The notes beneath the pieces are model-generated. The model saw nothing but the letters and a program-made list of their open reading frames with translations, had not been told where the DNA came from and did not search any database. Both the position numbers and the translations under genes were made by a program. From Blastomussa wellsi (taxonomy: Eukaryota; Cnidaria; Anthozoa; Scleractinia; Plerogyridae), in contig OX393561.1 in NCBI GenBank assembly GCA_947652115.1, positions 43,110,113 to 43,174,112 on the forward strand: 64,000 nucleotides of DNA, read 5' to 3'. Positions 37,326-48,800 of the stretch are shown piece after piece; position 1 is the stretch's first letter; every line of letters starts with the position of its first letter.

Positions 37326-37349
37326 GAGCGATCTACATGTACTTCATGT

Positions 37350-37409
37350 GTATCGTGTCATTGGAACTGATTTCTAAGCAACCGTGTCATTGGAACTGAT
37401 TTCTAAGCA
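37350..37409 (+). repeat. Tandem duplication in cytochrome b5 3' UTR
   Basis: The ~30-bp unit CGTGTCATTGGAACTGATTT plus CTAAGCAA occurs twice in direct succession within the presumed 3' UTR. Confidence 0.8.
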
Positions 37410-37681
37410 ACTGTGATTTCTCTGCCATGTTTTGATATGTATACGTTGTTAAGAATCTTTTGCCAGTGTCCGTAGCATGATCGAGGCCCATCTTGGTAAA
37501 GAAAAAAAAAACAATTCTATTTTCTGGTGAAGTGCTGATGTTTTAGGTCAGTAATGGAAAATTTCTCGCCCACCGTGGTTTAGTGCTCAAAACAATATAC
37601 TGTAATTCTTCAAATACAGTGCAGTATGTGTAGGGAAGATGTAAAAACGAACTGCGCATGCCTGATGAAATATAACTGAGT

Positions 37682-37687
37682 AATAAA
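37682..37687 (+). terminator. Polyadenylation signal of cytochrome b5
   Basis: AATAAA about 360 bp past the stop codon. Confidence 0.5.
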
Positions 37688-37757
37688 ATAATCTTCATCT
37701 CGCTCTTATTGCTTGTTGGTTTTTTTAGGAAAGCTTTATCATAGGGTAGAAAAATGC

Positions 37758-37870
37758 GGCATTATACCCCCTCCAGGGGCATTATACCCCGGCGGCATTA
37801 TACCCCCTCCTGGGGCATTATACGCCCTCCAGGGGCATTATACCCCCTCCAGGGGCATTATACGCCCTCC
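37758..37870. repeat. Short tandem repeat, ~20-bp unit
   Basis: About five to six copies of GGGGCATTATACCCCCTCCA with minor changes (CGCC for CCCC). Each unit can pair with itself (GGGG and CCCC). Confidence 0.9.
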
Positions 37871-39034
37871 AACTTCTTTCTTGATTGACAACTTTATTTT
37901 GACACGGTAAATTCATCAGAAACAAGAACAAATTAATCTAATACAGTCCAATCTAATCTAAACTATTATAACTAACACCTTAAAAAGTATAAAATTAATT
38001 GAAAATTTAAAACTGCTTTTCATGAATGCAGTGTGTCTAAAAATACGTGGACACCAGAAAGGATAGTTTGCGTTGAGCAAATGACAGAAATTAGTTAGTG
38101 TTTCTGCCTGCCGTAAATCGGAAGGTAAGCTGTTCGAAAGTACCTCACCACTCGTAGCTAAAGCCGTTCTTCAAAGTTAGTGTGGGGCATTGGAACAGCT
38201 ATCCCTCAATATATAATCAGTAATATCATAACGGTTGACTTTTTCCCTGCACCTCTCAGTGGAGCCTCAAGATACTTTCTTTGGTTGCCTCGTTTGCCCA
38301 GATATAAATGTTGATAATATGAAGCAGCACTGCCGAAACGTCGAACTTTTTCAGCAGCACTGCCGAAACGTCGTAAGCATGTACAAGACGCTTTTTGGTA
38401 TTACTATTAATAGCGTTGAAGAATACCAAAAACTTTCGTATCACCGGCCCAGATATAAAACCGCGTTTTCGTTCGTACTTTCCCTGAAGAAAAATTCCTT
38501 GCAGGTTCAGACTAGAACGTAATCCACCAATTTCCAGACCAAAATACTATCTCTGGCCAAGTTCAGCCCCAAGAAGCCCAATAAATTGTACTAACACCTA
38601 ACCCGTCCCCTCTCTCTTTTACTGAAAATAGGGTTCAAGCTAGTCTGCGTCAGATTCTGTTGTATTGGGTTTCTTGTCGGAGGGCTACTTCTTCCGAACC
38701 CCATGCCAGTTTGTAACTTGCCCGCACGCGAAAAAGCTAACTCGAAACCCAGGCAAAAGGTCAGTGCGAAAGGCAAGCCCGGCGCAAGCCGCAAACATTG
38801 CAGAAAGTTTCAGTGGGTTGTAACCTGCGTGCAGAGGTCTATTATTTCCTAAAGTGGCCATTGTCGCCTATTGGGCAGAATAATACATGAAAGGAATACA
38901 AAGCATTTTTTCTGCCAATCAGGAGGCAGCGTTCAGAGAGCTGTCTTTAACTGGCCTGATACTTGTCGTCCTCGTTCCAGTTGCAACTTTCCCTCGCGGC
39001 TCGCTAACTGACCCTGAGTCTCCGAAGATTGAGC

Positions 39035-39215
39035 AATAGCGGACTTTTACCGAGCCGTTTACCGTGTTTACATAGCCTCATCTAAACACGAGGGGGTTTT
39101 GGAGAATTCGAGACAGTTATGCAAACCTGAGACGCAGGCGAGAAAAAGGGTTTGCATGCTCTTATCTAAACACGCCTGTCAACCAATGAGAGCGCGCGTC
39201 GTTTAGTGCGTGTCC
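39035..39215. repeat. MITE family B, copy 3 (inverted)
   Basis: AATTCGAGACAGTTATGCAA, GGGTTTGCATG and CAACCAATGAGAGCGCGC are complements of motifs in 21287-21520. Confidence 0.65.
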
Positions 39216-40384
39216 CAGAGTTCACAGCAAAATGGAACAAAAGAAAATTAATTCGATGCAAAAACTGGCTCAGATTCTGAGATATCAGTGATTGCATTAC
39301 ACCGTATGGCAAATTTGTTTGCGATAGGATCGTTGACTTATGATTATTAATATGTTTATATGTACTTATTTTAATAACGGATAATGCGTTTAAGCCAAAG
39401 TAAATCAGCAATCAGTACTCATGCATTCTCATTTGACTGTTCTTCACTGGCCTGCCCCAAGAGCTTAGTTTTCCTGAACTTTTCGGGAAAAAGAAACGAG
39501 GATTTCCGATAGCCGAGATAGAGGTATCAGGTAACGTCTCGTGTGTAGACGTAGTCAAACTCTTTCCGTCTGGAAATGTATTTCTCGAAGATATCGCTAG
39601 ACGGTGTTTTAATTCAGAGGCTGGATGTATTAAGAATAAACGAAGATTTTAACTTCTTTTGTGACAAATAGAAAGAAACCTTGCAGATTTGGCATACAGT
39701 GAACAATCACTATTGAGATTGTGTAACGGATTGAATACGGGTATAAAGGATGATCCGAAACATACGATTTTCATGCACAATCGGAGCTCAAGGCCGAAAC
39801 TGAGAAAAAATAACATCAGCCATATATGCATGTATCACGTAATCTGCCTACTTTAGTCGTGAGACCGGCTGCAACAACAGAAAGTTGTAAATAGTACCAT
39901 CAACTCAGCAATAAACCACTGTAAAGTTTTAATCCTTTTCCATATATTTTTTCAGACATGACAACCGAGGTTAAAGTCGACGTGACAAAATGTTTTCATT
40001 TTCCTGTTAAATTGTCGTGCAATACTTACGATTCTACTTTTCTTACGAAACCTACCTTCCTGTGAGACTTCAATGTTCTAAAACTATTCAACTAAAGCTA
40101 TTCAGGTGGTGATGACGGTGATGGGTGATGAAAGATCCAGGAAGCGGAAAATTTTCAATCCGTAGAAAACTGATTAAGAATTCACAATAACCCCTTCTCA
40201 GAAAAAAACAGCAAGCCAGCAAACAAGACAACGGTACGTCTCACTAATCAGAATAAATTGAATTAAAATTTACTGTTAATGACTGGGTGTTTTAAGTCTA
40301 AAACTTGTGAACTTGCGAGAATTAATAGACATTTGTCATTCAAGGGGTATATTGGAATACAAATGCTAGACAGTAACGGGGAAC

Positions 40385-40862
40385 TACCTTATTACAGGAA
40401 TACAACGAAGCATGTTAACAACGCGAACAAAATTTACGCGTTATAAAATTAACGCGAATTTTCGAAAAGTTATGTTTACATACGTTTAATTAACGCGAAT
40501 TTCCATGTATTTCCAGCAAGGTAGCCATACAAACTAGGGCATGAAATGGGATGACAAAAATGCGATAGATATTTTGCGCAAGAAGGTTTAAGAAGTGACT
40601 TATCCCCTCGGAGAAGACGATCGGTATACTGACGAATCGAAGGACATTTTGAAGTCAATATTAAATTTAGATGTGTCAACGGACTCTGACGGAAACGTAG
40701 ATTAATTGTAACTTTGCTGATAAAAAAGGTGTCTTAAAATAACGATGCTTTCAATCAACGTCATTTTAATTAACAATGAGGTAAATTAAGATACATAAAA
40801 TTAACGCGAATTTTTGAAATTCGCGTTAATTACATGCATTGTTAATTTCCTATAATACGGTA
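40385..40862. mobile_element. Inverted-repeat element with decayed C-terminal frame
   Basis: TACCTTATTACAGGAA and TTCCTATAATACGGTA are imperfect terminal inverted repeats; subterminal TTAACGCGAATTT motifs recur. A plus-strand frame (about 40540-40704) reads MKWDDKNAIDILRKKV, stop, then DDRYTDESKDILKS and LNLDVSTDSDGNVD before TAA. It could be the tail of a transposase, perhaps pogo-like; unidentified. Confidence 0.5.
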
Positions 40863-40928
40863 GCTCTTGTGGGGAGGTACCGGAATTTCCTCTCTTAGCT
40901 TTTACGTTCTTCTTTATTCCCCCAGCTT

Positions 40929-41106
40929 AGGGTGCGTTCCTTTGGGGTGATCCGGATCAGGATCAGTGGTCCGGATCAGTGGTCCGGATCATGGTGCATC
41001 AAGGGCGCCGGCGAATCCACTCTGAGCAAGAGTTCGCCGGCGCCTTTAATGCACCATGATCCGGATCACTGATCCTGATCCGGATCACCGCAAAGGAACG
41101 CACCCT
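40929..41106. mobile_element. 178-bp MITE, GATCCGGATCA-rich
   Basis: The arms AGGGTGCGTTCCTTTGG and complement extend through GTGATCCGGATCAGGATCA and an inner GGCGCCGGCGAA hairpin, so the element is palindromic almost throughout. The terminal style suggests a hAT-type MITE (inference). Confidence 0.85.
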
Positions 41107-42184
41107 TGAACCGCTCTCACTCTCTACACTCTACGTCACAACTTATATAGCGAAAACGTAGACATGTTTGGGTTTATAATCCCAGTGACCTTGGTTTAAA
41201 CTAAAGATATTGAAACCTACTTGTGAAAGTGAATATAAACAAAACTACACAAGCAACCAACGCAAAGAGCAGATGTCCATTAGCGAACACAGAAAAATCA
41301 AAACTAACAAAGCACGAAACTATAACAGGAACTTCCATGGAGGTACAAACCAAGTTCAGTGAAAACTTCCAAGCATGGCTACCGTGGGAAATATTGTTAA
41401 AAAACTTAAAATCCTTAAAACCATTCGAATAGGCAGACGAGACAACTTAGACTTTAGAACAACCATGTGTGGGCAAACCTAGCCCTTGAATAACCTTGAG
41501 CCACAAGACTCGCAAGGTAGTTGCAAAAAGACAAACAACTGATTACAAACTAAAATAACTCAACTCTAAAATAAGGTAACTCAATGCTTCACATCACAAG
41601 AAAACAAAACCATCATCTCCTAATCTGATCGCGAGATTTCACAGGGTCGCAACGAGGTATATGATTATTCATACCTGATCCCATTCCCGCCCCACCCCCA
41701 ACCCCCCTACGTCCCACTTTTTACCCAAAATTGTGATCCCTGATGATCCTGATTCCAAAAAAACCGATGGAAATTTTGATCCCTGGTCCCGCAAAAAAAT
41801 AGTCGATCCCACTAACTAAGATTCACTTTTTTATGATATTTTTGCCTTGAAGTCGATTTCTTTGAAATCACTATTGATAACATACGTGCCAGCGCAAGAT
41901 CGAACAATTTCTTTGATAAAAAATGTAAAATATAGAATGACGAGTGGAAGAGATAGAGAGCTGCTCCCTACTAGTCAAACGCCTCGAAAAGGCTAGATCT
42001 CACACGTCTTCTGTTCGACTTGAACAATTTTGGTGTAAAGTTTAATGTTTCACGATCAATGCTTGAAAGAAACAGTTATGTTCTTGACTTATCTCCTTCA
42101 CAATGACAGTTTCATTAAAACTGACTTGCCGAAACCCCTTTGTTTCTTATCAGACAACATCAGCAAACATGCAAAACTAATTTT

Positions 42185-42540
42185 TATGTAAACACTGAAA
42201 TACCAGGTGAGCTTTCGCTTGTTGGTCTGTTTACTTTGCTGTATTGTGTTGAAAACTAATAAACTATCTAAATGATAAAAAAAGCCGAGATTTCGCACAA
42301 AAAACATAATATCAGTCACACGTGAAAATAACATGTTATCTTCACATGTGAAAAGATCACTGTTGTCATGGTTATGTAACAAATCGCCCCTTGCAACTTC
42401 ATTGGTGTTTATATAAAAATTACGAAATTTCTCTTCTCGTGTTGAAACGTATTTCATTCGTTTCACTCACTTGTGAAGTATCTTCCAACACCCGAAGAGA
42501 AATTTCGCATCTCTGCGCGACTATCCTCTATATTTCATTT
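42185..42540. repeat. Dispersed repeat family D, copy 1
   Basis: It shares GAAATACCAGGTGAGCTTTC, a CACACGTGAA-type palindrome, TGTTGAAACGTATTTCA and ATCTTCCAACACCCGAA with 49310-49610. Both contain nested short inverted repeats. Confidence 0.7.
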
Positions 42541-43139
42541 CCTTTATTGTTTCAGTAGATACCGAAGATATGTATAATATTTGACCTACCCTACTTAAAA
42601 TATCATCCCAGGCAAAAAAAGACTACTGTTAGCAGGTTATGTTTGAGTGACAATGGCTGTAACTCCAGGTTTCAATGTCTGGGTCAGTTAATTAATAAAA
42701 AAATGTGCACGAAAATATGCACTGTACAGACGAATCCACCTCAGGATAAATGGACAATTCCAAAACACGAGTGACCCAATATTTCAAAATTCATGTTCAA
42801 GTGAAGGCAATATATTGCCTGAAAGCTAAGAATGACTCAGTAGATTAAATTATGTTTTCAGACTTATTGCTCTATGTTGCCAGCTAATTGTGAATTAATA
42901 AAGACTTGATTGAGAATACATGTAGAGAAAAGATAGAATTGTTTTCAAATATTTCAGTATTTACTTATCAGCACTGCATAAAATAAAACCGCAACACTTT
43001 TGACGTTCTTTCATTTCATTGGCTAATAACCTGGAAGCCAGTGGGAGGACAAGGGGTGTAATAGGGGTGTGACAGCTGATTGGCCAATCACATCAAGCGT
43101 TATGTAATGTGATGAATTTTACATGTGGCAGTCAAAAGA

Positions 43140-43237
43140 ACGAACACACTGGCGGCGCTGAACAAGTGGTGTGTTATCTATTTTCCTTAGTTTTCTTCAA
43201 ATTTTGGCCTCAGAAACACTCTTAATACAACAAAAAG
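43140..43237 (+). other. Possible 5' untranslated exon of TAT
   Basis: A consensus donor AAAAAG|GTAGGT at 43237/43238 follows unique sequence. The TAT start codon at 45841 directly follows an acceptor-like CTCTTTAAG|GTA at about 45837, implying an upstream untranslated exon. This is the best donor I saw, but the link is a guess. Confidence 0.25.
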
Positions 43238-44721
43238 GTAGGTTCTTCAATTGCTGACACAGTAAGCCTTGATTTTTTAAGCCAAGTTTTGGTTTTGATG
43301 GCTATTTGCTAGATTATTCCATGACCACGGCACACCAAACAAAAACACATTTATCCACAACGCATCCGTTTGGCACCTTCCTTGATCGCGCCGCTCGTGA
43401 AAATTTGGACTTTTTACCACTAATTACACAGATATTTTGTTTTAACAAACGACAAAGTTCAGTAACATCAATGTCTGAAAAATTTTCACGCAAAGGGGCC
43501 TTTGTTTTAGAGTCAATTCTTAATTACGTTTGATAACTTTTTTTTAGGTTTTAACGACCGCATAAGCATTTTTCTCATACTTTTCAACTTTGAATAATGC
43601 CAGAAATATTATTAGTGATATTTAATGAGTTTCGCTAGTAAAAAGCTAATAATGTTGACGTTAAAATCCGCGAAAAACGTGCGTTTCAATGACGGCTGCA
43701 CCATGTTGATATGGTTAATAATATTTCACCGCTGAAGTCAACATCACCGATAGGCACGATTTGTGATACTTTTTAGCAATTTTCCTTTGTCCAAAACTGG
43801 ACTTTTGACCTTGGCATGCTGTTTCGTATTTTTATATGATCTAGTTAAACCAGCAAACAGATTTTATCACTTTCATGAATATACAATTCAACTGATGTAT
43901 GACTGATAGACAGCATTTGTTCAATCTTTACTTTTATGTAAAATATGTAAATTCTGATATAGGACTTCTCGGAAAGGAGAAATGCTTCCTCGCTTTTTCA
44001 AGAATTGAAAGGTATTGAAAAAAATTGCTCACCCGGGAAATTATTCGGCGAAAGAAGGAACGATCAGCAGGAAATTTACGTGTTAAAATTGTTGATTACG
44101 TATAGTATGGACGACATTGAGTGACACTGCGATTTAGCCAGCGACTCCCAGAGTTCACCAGTGAAACAACGTTTGAAATGCACTTCTATACCGTAGTGTA
44201 TAATCGAATAAAGTAAGGTCAATGATAAACCGTTTTTTGTCTTCAGGTGACACAAATAAACAGAACGCATTCTTTTTTTTAAAATTTGGGTCGAGCACAG
44301 TGTTGACATCATTATCATAATATCGAGAGAGAAACAAACAAAACATTCTATTCAAATATTTGCTGCATTGCTAACCCTAACCCTAAACCCAAGATTCCTC
44401 CAATCTATGGTTAAAAGCGCTATATTTTAAGCGTGTACATTTTATGCAATGCATTTTATGCAATGCCACGTGTCTAACCGGCCAACCATCATAAGGTTAT
44501 CGCGTTTTCAGTATAGCGCCAAAACGTTTCCTTGCCATGTTATTGATGAACACTATGAATATAAACAGTTCATTCATATATACTACATTACTAGAATATA
44601 CATGTAAGATCTAAAGGTGGACATTTTCAACAAAGTGAGCAATTTATTCGTTTGTTTGCATTAGTAATGATTGCATCATATCTGATCATTCATTTCTGCA
44701 TAAATTATATTAATTCATTAA

Positions 44722-45441
44722 GGTTACTATGCACCTTGGGACCGGCCATTTTCGCGAAATTTGGATTTTTATGCTAATCAATAGGTCTAAGCGTGATCTT
44801 TCATCTAAAAAAAAAATCAAAAAAATATTTTTTTAGCGGCGGAGAAAATGCGATTTTTCGTTTGGGGGCGGCGTTTGTTTACGAATTGAGGGTTTTGTCT
44901 TTTCGCTATTTTCTCGAGTTGAATTTTTCGCTAGATAGGGTGACTTTCAAACGCTGCAACTCAAGTGCAATTTGTTCAATTGCCGCCAAATTTGGAGAAA
45001 AGTTAGTTTAATATATAAACAACAAAAACGTGTCTGCGTATTTTTAATTTCCCAAAACTTTTTTGTTGAGAGCCATTTTTGTACGATAACTTCGATTAAT
45101 TTTTGCTCTGTTTTGAAAAGGCGCTGTAACTTTTTAATGCAAACGAATTTGACAAAACGCAGACACGGTTTTTTAGGTCTTGGGGTCCGAAAACCGGAAA
45201 ACAAACCAATTAAGCAAAATATTAAATTCGCTTTGAGTTGAAGCTGTCAGAAGCCGAATCACGCGCTTGCGTTCAGACTTCGCGGAAAAATCGGCATTTC
45301 AGAATATTACAAAATGGATAGGATATTTAAAAAGCCAGCTCTATAAGCTTTAATTTGATATAGGGTTTTAGATATCTGCGATGTAACCCGCGCGCGCTAC
45401 ATCGCTTCGACGCGAAACACCCCTGAAGGTGCATAGTAACC
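44722..45441. mobile_element. 720-bp MITE with TTAA flanks
   Basis: GGTTACTATGCACCTT and AAGGTGCATAGTAACC are perfect inverted ends, each bordered by TTAA (44718-44721, 45442-45445), consistent with a TTAA target duplication of the piggyBac or Kolobok type. An inner pair (CGTGTCTGCGT and ACGCAGACACG) is also inverted. No protein was recognised inside. Confidence 0.8.
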
Positions 45442-45840
45442 TTAAAACAGTGCGTGTTTAAAAATTTGCTGTAGCAACGAGCAACAATTTTTGTGCTTGA
45501 ATGAGCAAGACAGGTCACTAATTAGATCTACATGCAGTTTTTTCTTTCCTCAGACAAGTCTTTTGGACATGCATATTTCTGCATTTTTGGGTCCAAGACT
45601 ATTAAAACATTTAGCTGATAATTTGTAACAAGAATTATAATCAACAATCCCAGGTGTTGAATGTTTTTAGGTCATTTATGACACTTTTCAATAACAGGCA
45701 ATCTCTTAAGTTCAAAACCTAGGTTTCAAATATTTCTTGCAACATAAACATTTGAACTCTGCTTTATGAGAAAAAACACTCTACTGACTATAAAAATTAA
45801 TATTCATCAGTACAGGAACTGCCTTTTTCTCTTTAAGGTA

Positions 45841-48800
45841 ATGTCTACTGCAAAGAGAAGAAGATGGCACATTCCCGCCTCTGTCACAGCCAAAACAACA
45901 TTCAACCCCATCAGATCCATTGTAGATAGAATGAAGATAACACCGAACCCAGAAAAGGAGATGATTGCACTGTCTATTGGTGAGTGATCCATGCTGAAAG
46001 ATCACAAATTGACCTTGCATAGCCAAAGCAATGATAGCGAAACCCTTCTATGCATGGCAACACCTAATGCCTAATATATAGATTTAGCCAAGCCTAAAAG
46101 TGGAGATCCGTATATTTGCTGGTTTTTAATAATTTCTCCAAGATAAATAAGAATAATTAAAACGTCAACTCCAATTGCAGAATTTCCGCTGAGAATGACC
46201 ATAAAAAATTAAAAAATGCTGCCAGAATTAAAAAATCGGACCTGAGCCCGCAATCAATGAAAAAGCCAATGCCTGGTCAGCGGTCAACTTAAAAAAACAT
46301 GTTACCTCAACGAGTTCTAAATCTGAGCCCACGATCTGGTCATGTGATACTGGTCAGTGGATACCTCGATTTGACAGCTGTCAATTAACCATAACATGGA
46401 TGTCCAATACCTAAGATGTAAGCTGATAAGGCTTACTAGGTATTCACAAGGCATGGCTACCCAATGGCCACCATTTCGTGTGACTTTGTCGTCGTCGTCA
46501 TCATACGCACCCACGATCCATGCAACTGGCCATGTCGACCATGAAAACTTGAATGTATGGTTCTCCTATTTCTATGCATTAAGGATTGTCCTCCTCCTAT
46601 GGTTATGGGGCTCCGCTTTGCAGCCCTTCGGGCTGCTGGAGCTCTGCTAAAAGTCACGCCAGGCTGCTGAATCTTGAGGGTACTAGGCTCTGAAATTAGA
46701 TAACCTTGCCTATATAAATGGTGTAGTGCATCCCTTCTATTCCTGCAGTGGCATGTGTGGACTACAAAGTGGAGGGGGACAGGGGTTGGGAACCCAAGAG
46801 AACTGGGGCTTAGAGGAGAGGGGTCAGAAAGCAGGATTTTGATGGTAACAGGAACCAGGAGAAATCTGAAAAAAGTTGACAACATTGCGTAACATTTTGC
46901 AATAGAAATAAAACAAAACAGCAGGAGCCACTTAAGTAGGGGCATTCACCAGGCGTAAAAGGCATGGGAAGCATGAGGTTTAGACCCCCCTGTCCCCAAC
47001 CCTATAAGTTAAAATAATGTTTGAAATTTTGATGATCAGTTTGTATTAAAAGTTATAAAGATTATAAAGATTATTAGTCAGACAAGAAAAATTATTGTAA
47101 ATGATTTCTATTTTGTTTAGGTGACCCAACAGTGTTTGGAAACTTGGAACCTTGTAAAGAGATGATTGATGCTGTTGTGAAGTGCATAAAGCAGTCAAAA
47201 CATAATGGATATTCTCCTTCAACAGGTTATCTACTGTTTTCTTCTATAAGATGTCCATATCGCTCCCTCCCACCCACACAGATGGGGTGATAAATGGTCC
47301 GAGTTCAAACATACAAACTGAAGGGTCTTTCAAAATTGTAGTCAAATTTCATGAGTCTCGCAGTCTTGATTTTTGAGTGACACAGGTGAATTCTGGGAGT
47401 ATCTGGCTAAATCGCTGGGTCACAAATTTTTTGCAAAGATGTGTGGTCTCAATCATGGCCTCGTAATCCAAAACCTCAAAATGTCTCGTTTTGTAGAGAA
47501 AAACCCTAGTCTCACCACCTTTCCGCAGGTGTTTTGGATTAAAGCCACCCCACCCCCTCCCCTCCAATATATATCATCCTTGAGGCAGGTGTGGAAAATT
47601 ATTGAAACTGCACAATCTTTATTTGCAAATGAAATTCTGTTAAAAATGGAAAAAATTGTAGTCTTTATTTTCTAAGTGAATTCAATATTTTTGTTTGAGC
47701 ACTTCCAAGTTGTCTTTTGCCTCCATTTCAAAATGAGTACACCACCTCACCTAAGAAAGAGTTGGATAATTTTACATGAAAATGAACATGCAGGTAAAAT
47801 TCATTTTCATATGATAATGGTTTGTACTTAGACTCATTTAATGACACTGAAGCAAAAGGCAACTCAGAAATGGTCTATATAAATTTCCTGTAAATAACAA
47901 TATATTCATTCATCATTTACATTACAGGGTATGTCAAAACACGAGAAGCGATTGCCGCAGAACATTCATTTCCCTCATCTCCAATAACTTACAAGGTAAA
48001 TATTGAATATTCATAATTTAACAATCATTAATGCTAATTTATGATAATCCATGAGCATTCATAACATTGGATATGAGATGGTAGTTAGCCAGCCAACTCA
48101 TATTAGAATTGTTTTAAAACACCAGGGATGGATCCAGATTTTTTCTTAAGAGGGTTGCACCACTAAGGAATGATGTAATTGACAGGTATGGTGACATAAG
48201 CAGAATACTATAGTTATTAGAAAGCTGCATGTCATCTCAGGGGGGGGGGGTCACAGCCCCTACACACCTCCCCTAGATCTGCCCCTGTACACCCAATGCA
48301 ATATTGAGCTCCCTGGCTGTTCTTGCTGATACATACATCTCAGTACCATATATTATTTTGTGGTCCATACACTTGCATGTTCAACCTGGTGCCAAGGTGG
48401 AAAATGAGCTCATATATACCATGGCTGTAAACCAGTCAAAATGCAGGAATTACAATAATACTCAGGGTAGTTGTTCATAATCATTATGTATGGTTTGATA
48501 TCTGTTGGTTGTAACCTCAACAAAATTTTATGTATCTCTTGTTGTAGTTGATTCTGTCATTGACTCAGTATTATTTTTCTTCAGGATGTTATTTTGGCAT
48601 GTGGGTGTTCTGGCGCTTTGGAGCTAGCTCTTGATGTCCTTCTAAATCCCGGAGACAATGTTCTTCTTCCCAAACCAGGCTTCTCTATTTACCAGACATT
48701 GAGCATTTCACGAGGTCATGAAGTCAGGCATTACAATCTTTTGGTAAGCATAAAACAAATCTTGTTTCCTGCTTCTGTTGTGGCCTAAGTGTCGCCACCC

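Larger units (their letters stand above)
37871..45840. other. Intergenic region between cytochrome b5 and TAT
   Basis: No supported protein-coding gene. It contains inverted-repeat elements listed separately, a direct 19-bp duplication (CAGCACTGCCGAAACGTCG) near 38322 and 38353, and a weak coding-like frame at 41383-41490 (MATVGNIVKKLKIL and on) that I could not identify. Confidence 0.6.

Noticed and set aside
44366..44390. Telomeric CCCTAA repeats
   Set aside because: Only two to three imperfect units; too short to be an interstitial telomere.
46457..46945. 162-codon minus-strand ORF in TAT intron 1
   Set aside because: It is antisense to TAT, low in complexity and covers a short GCAGCCCTTCGGGCTGC hairpin repeat; no domain.
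44096..47425. Shared sequence between 44096-44160 and 47380-47425 (CTGGCTAAATCGC region) as a regulatory pair for TAT
   Set aside because: The shared words look like a common dispersed repeat in opposite orientation; there is no reason to assign regulation.
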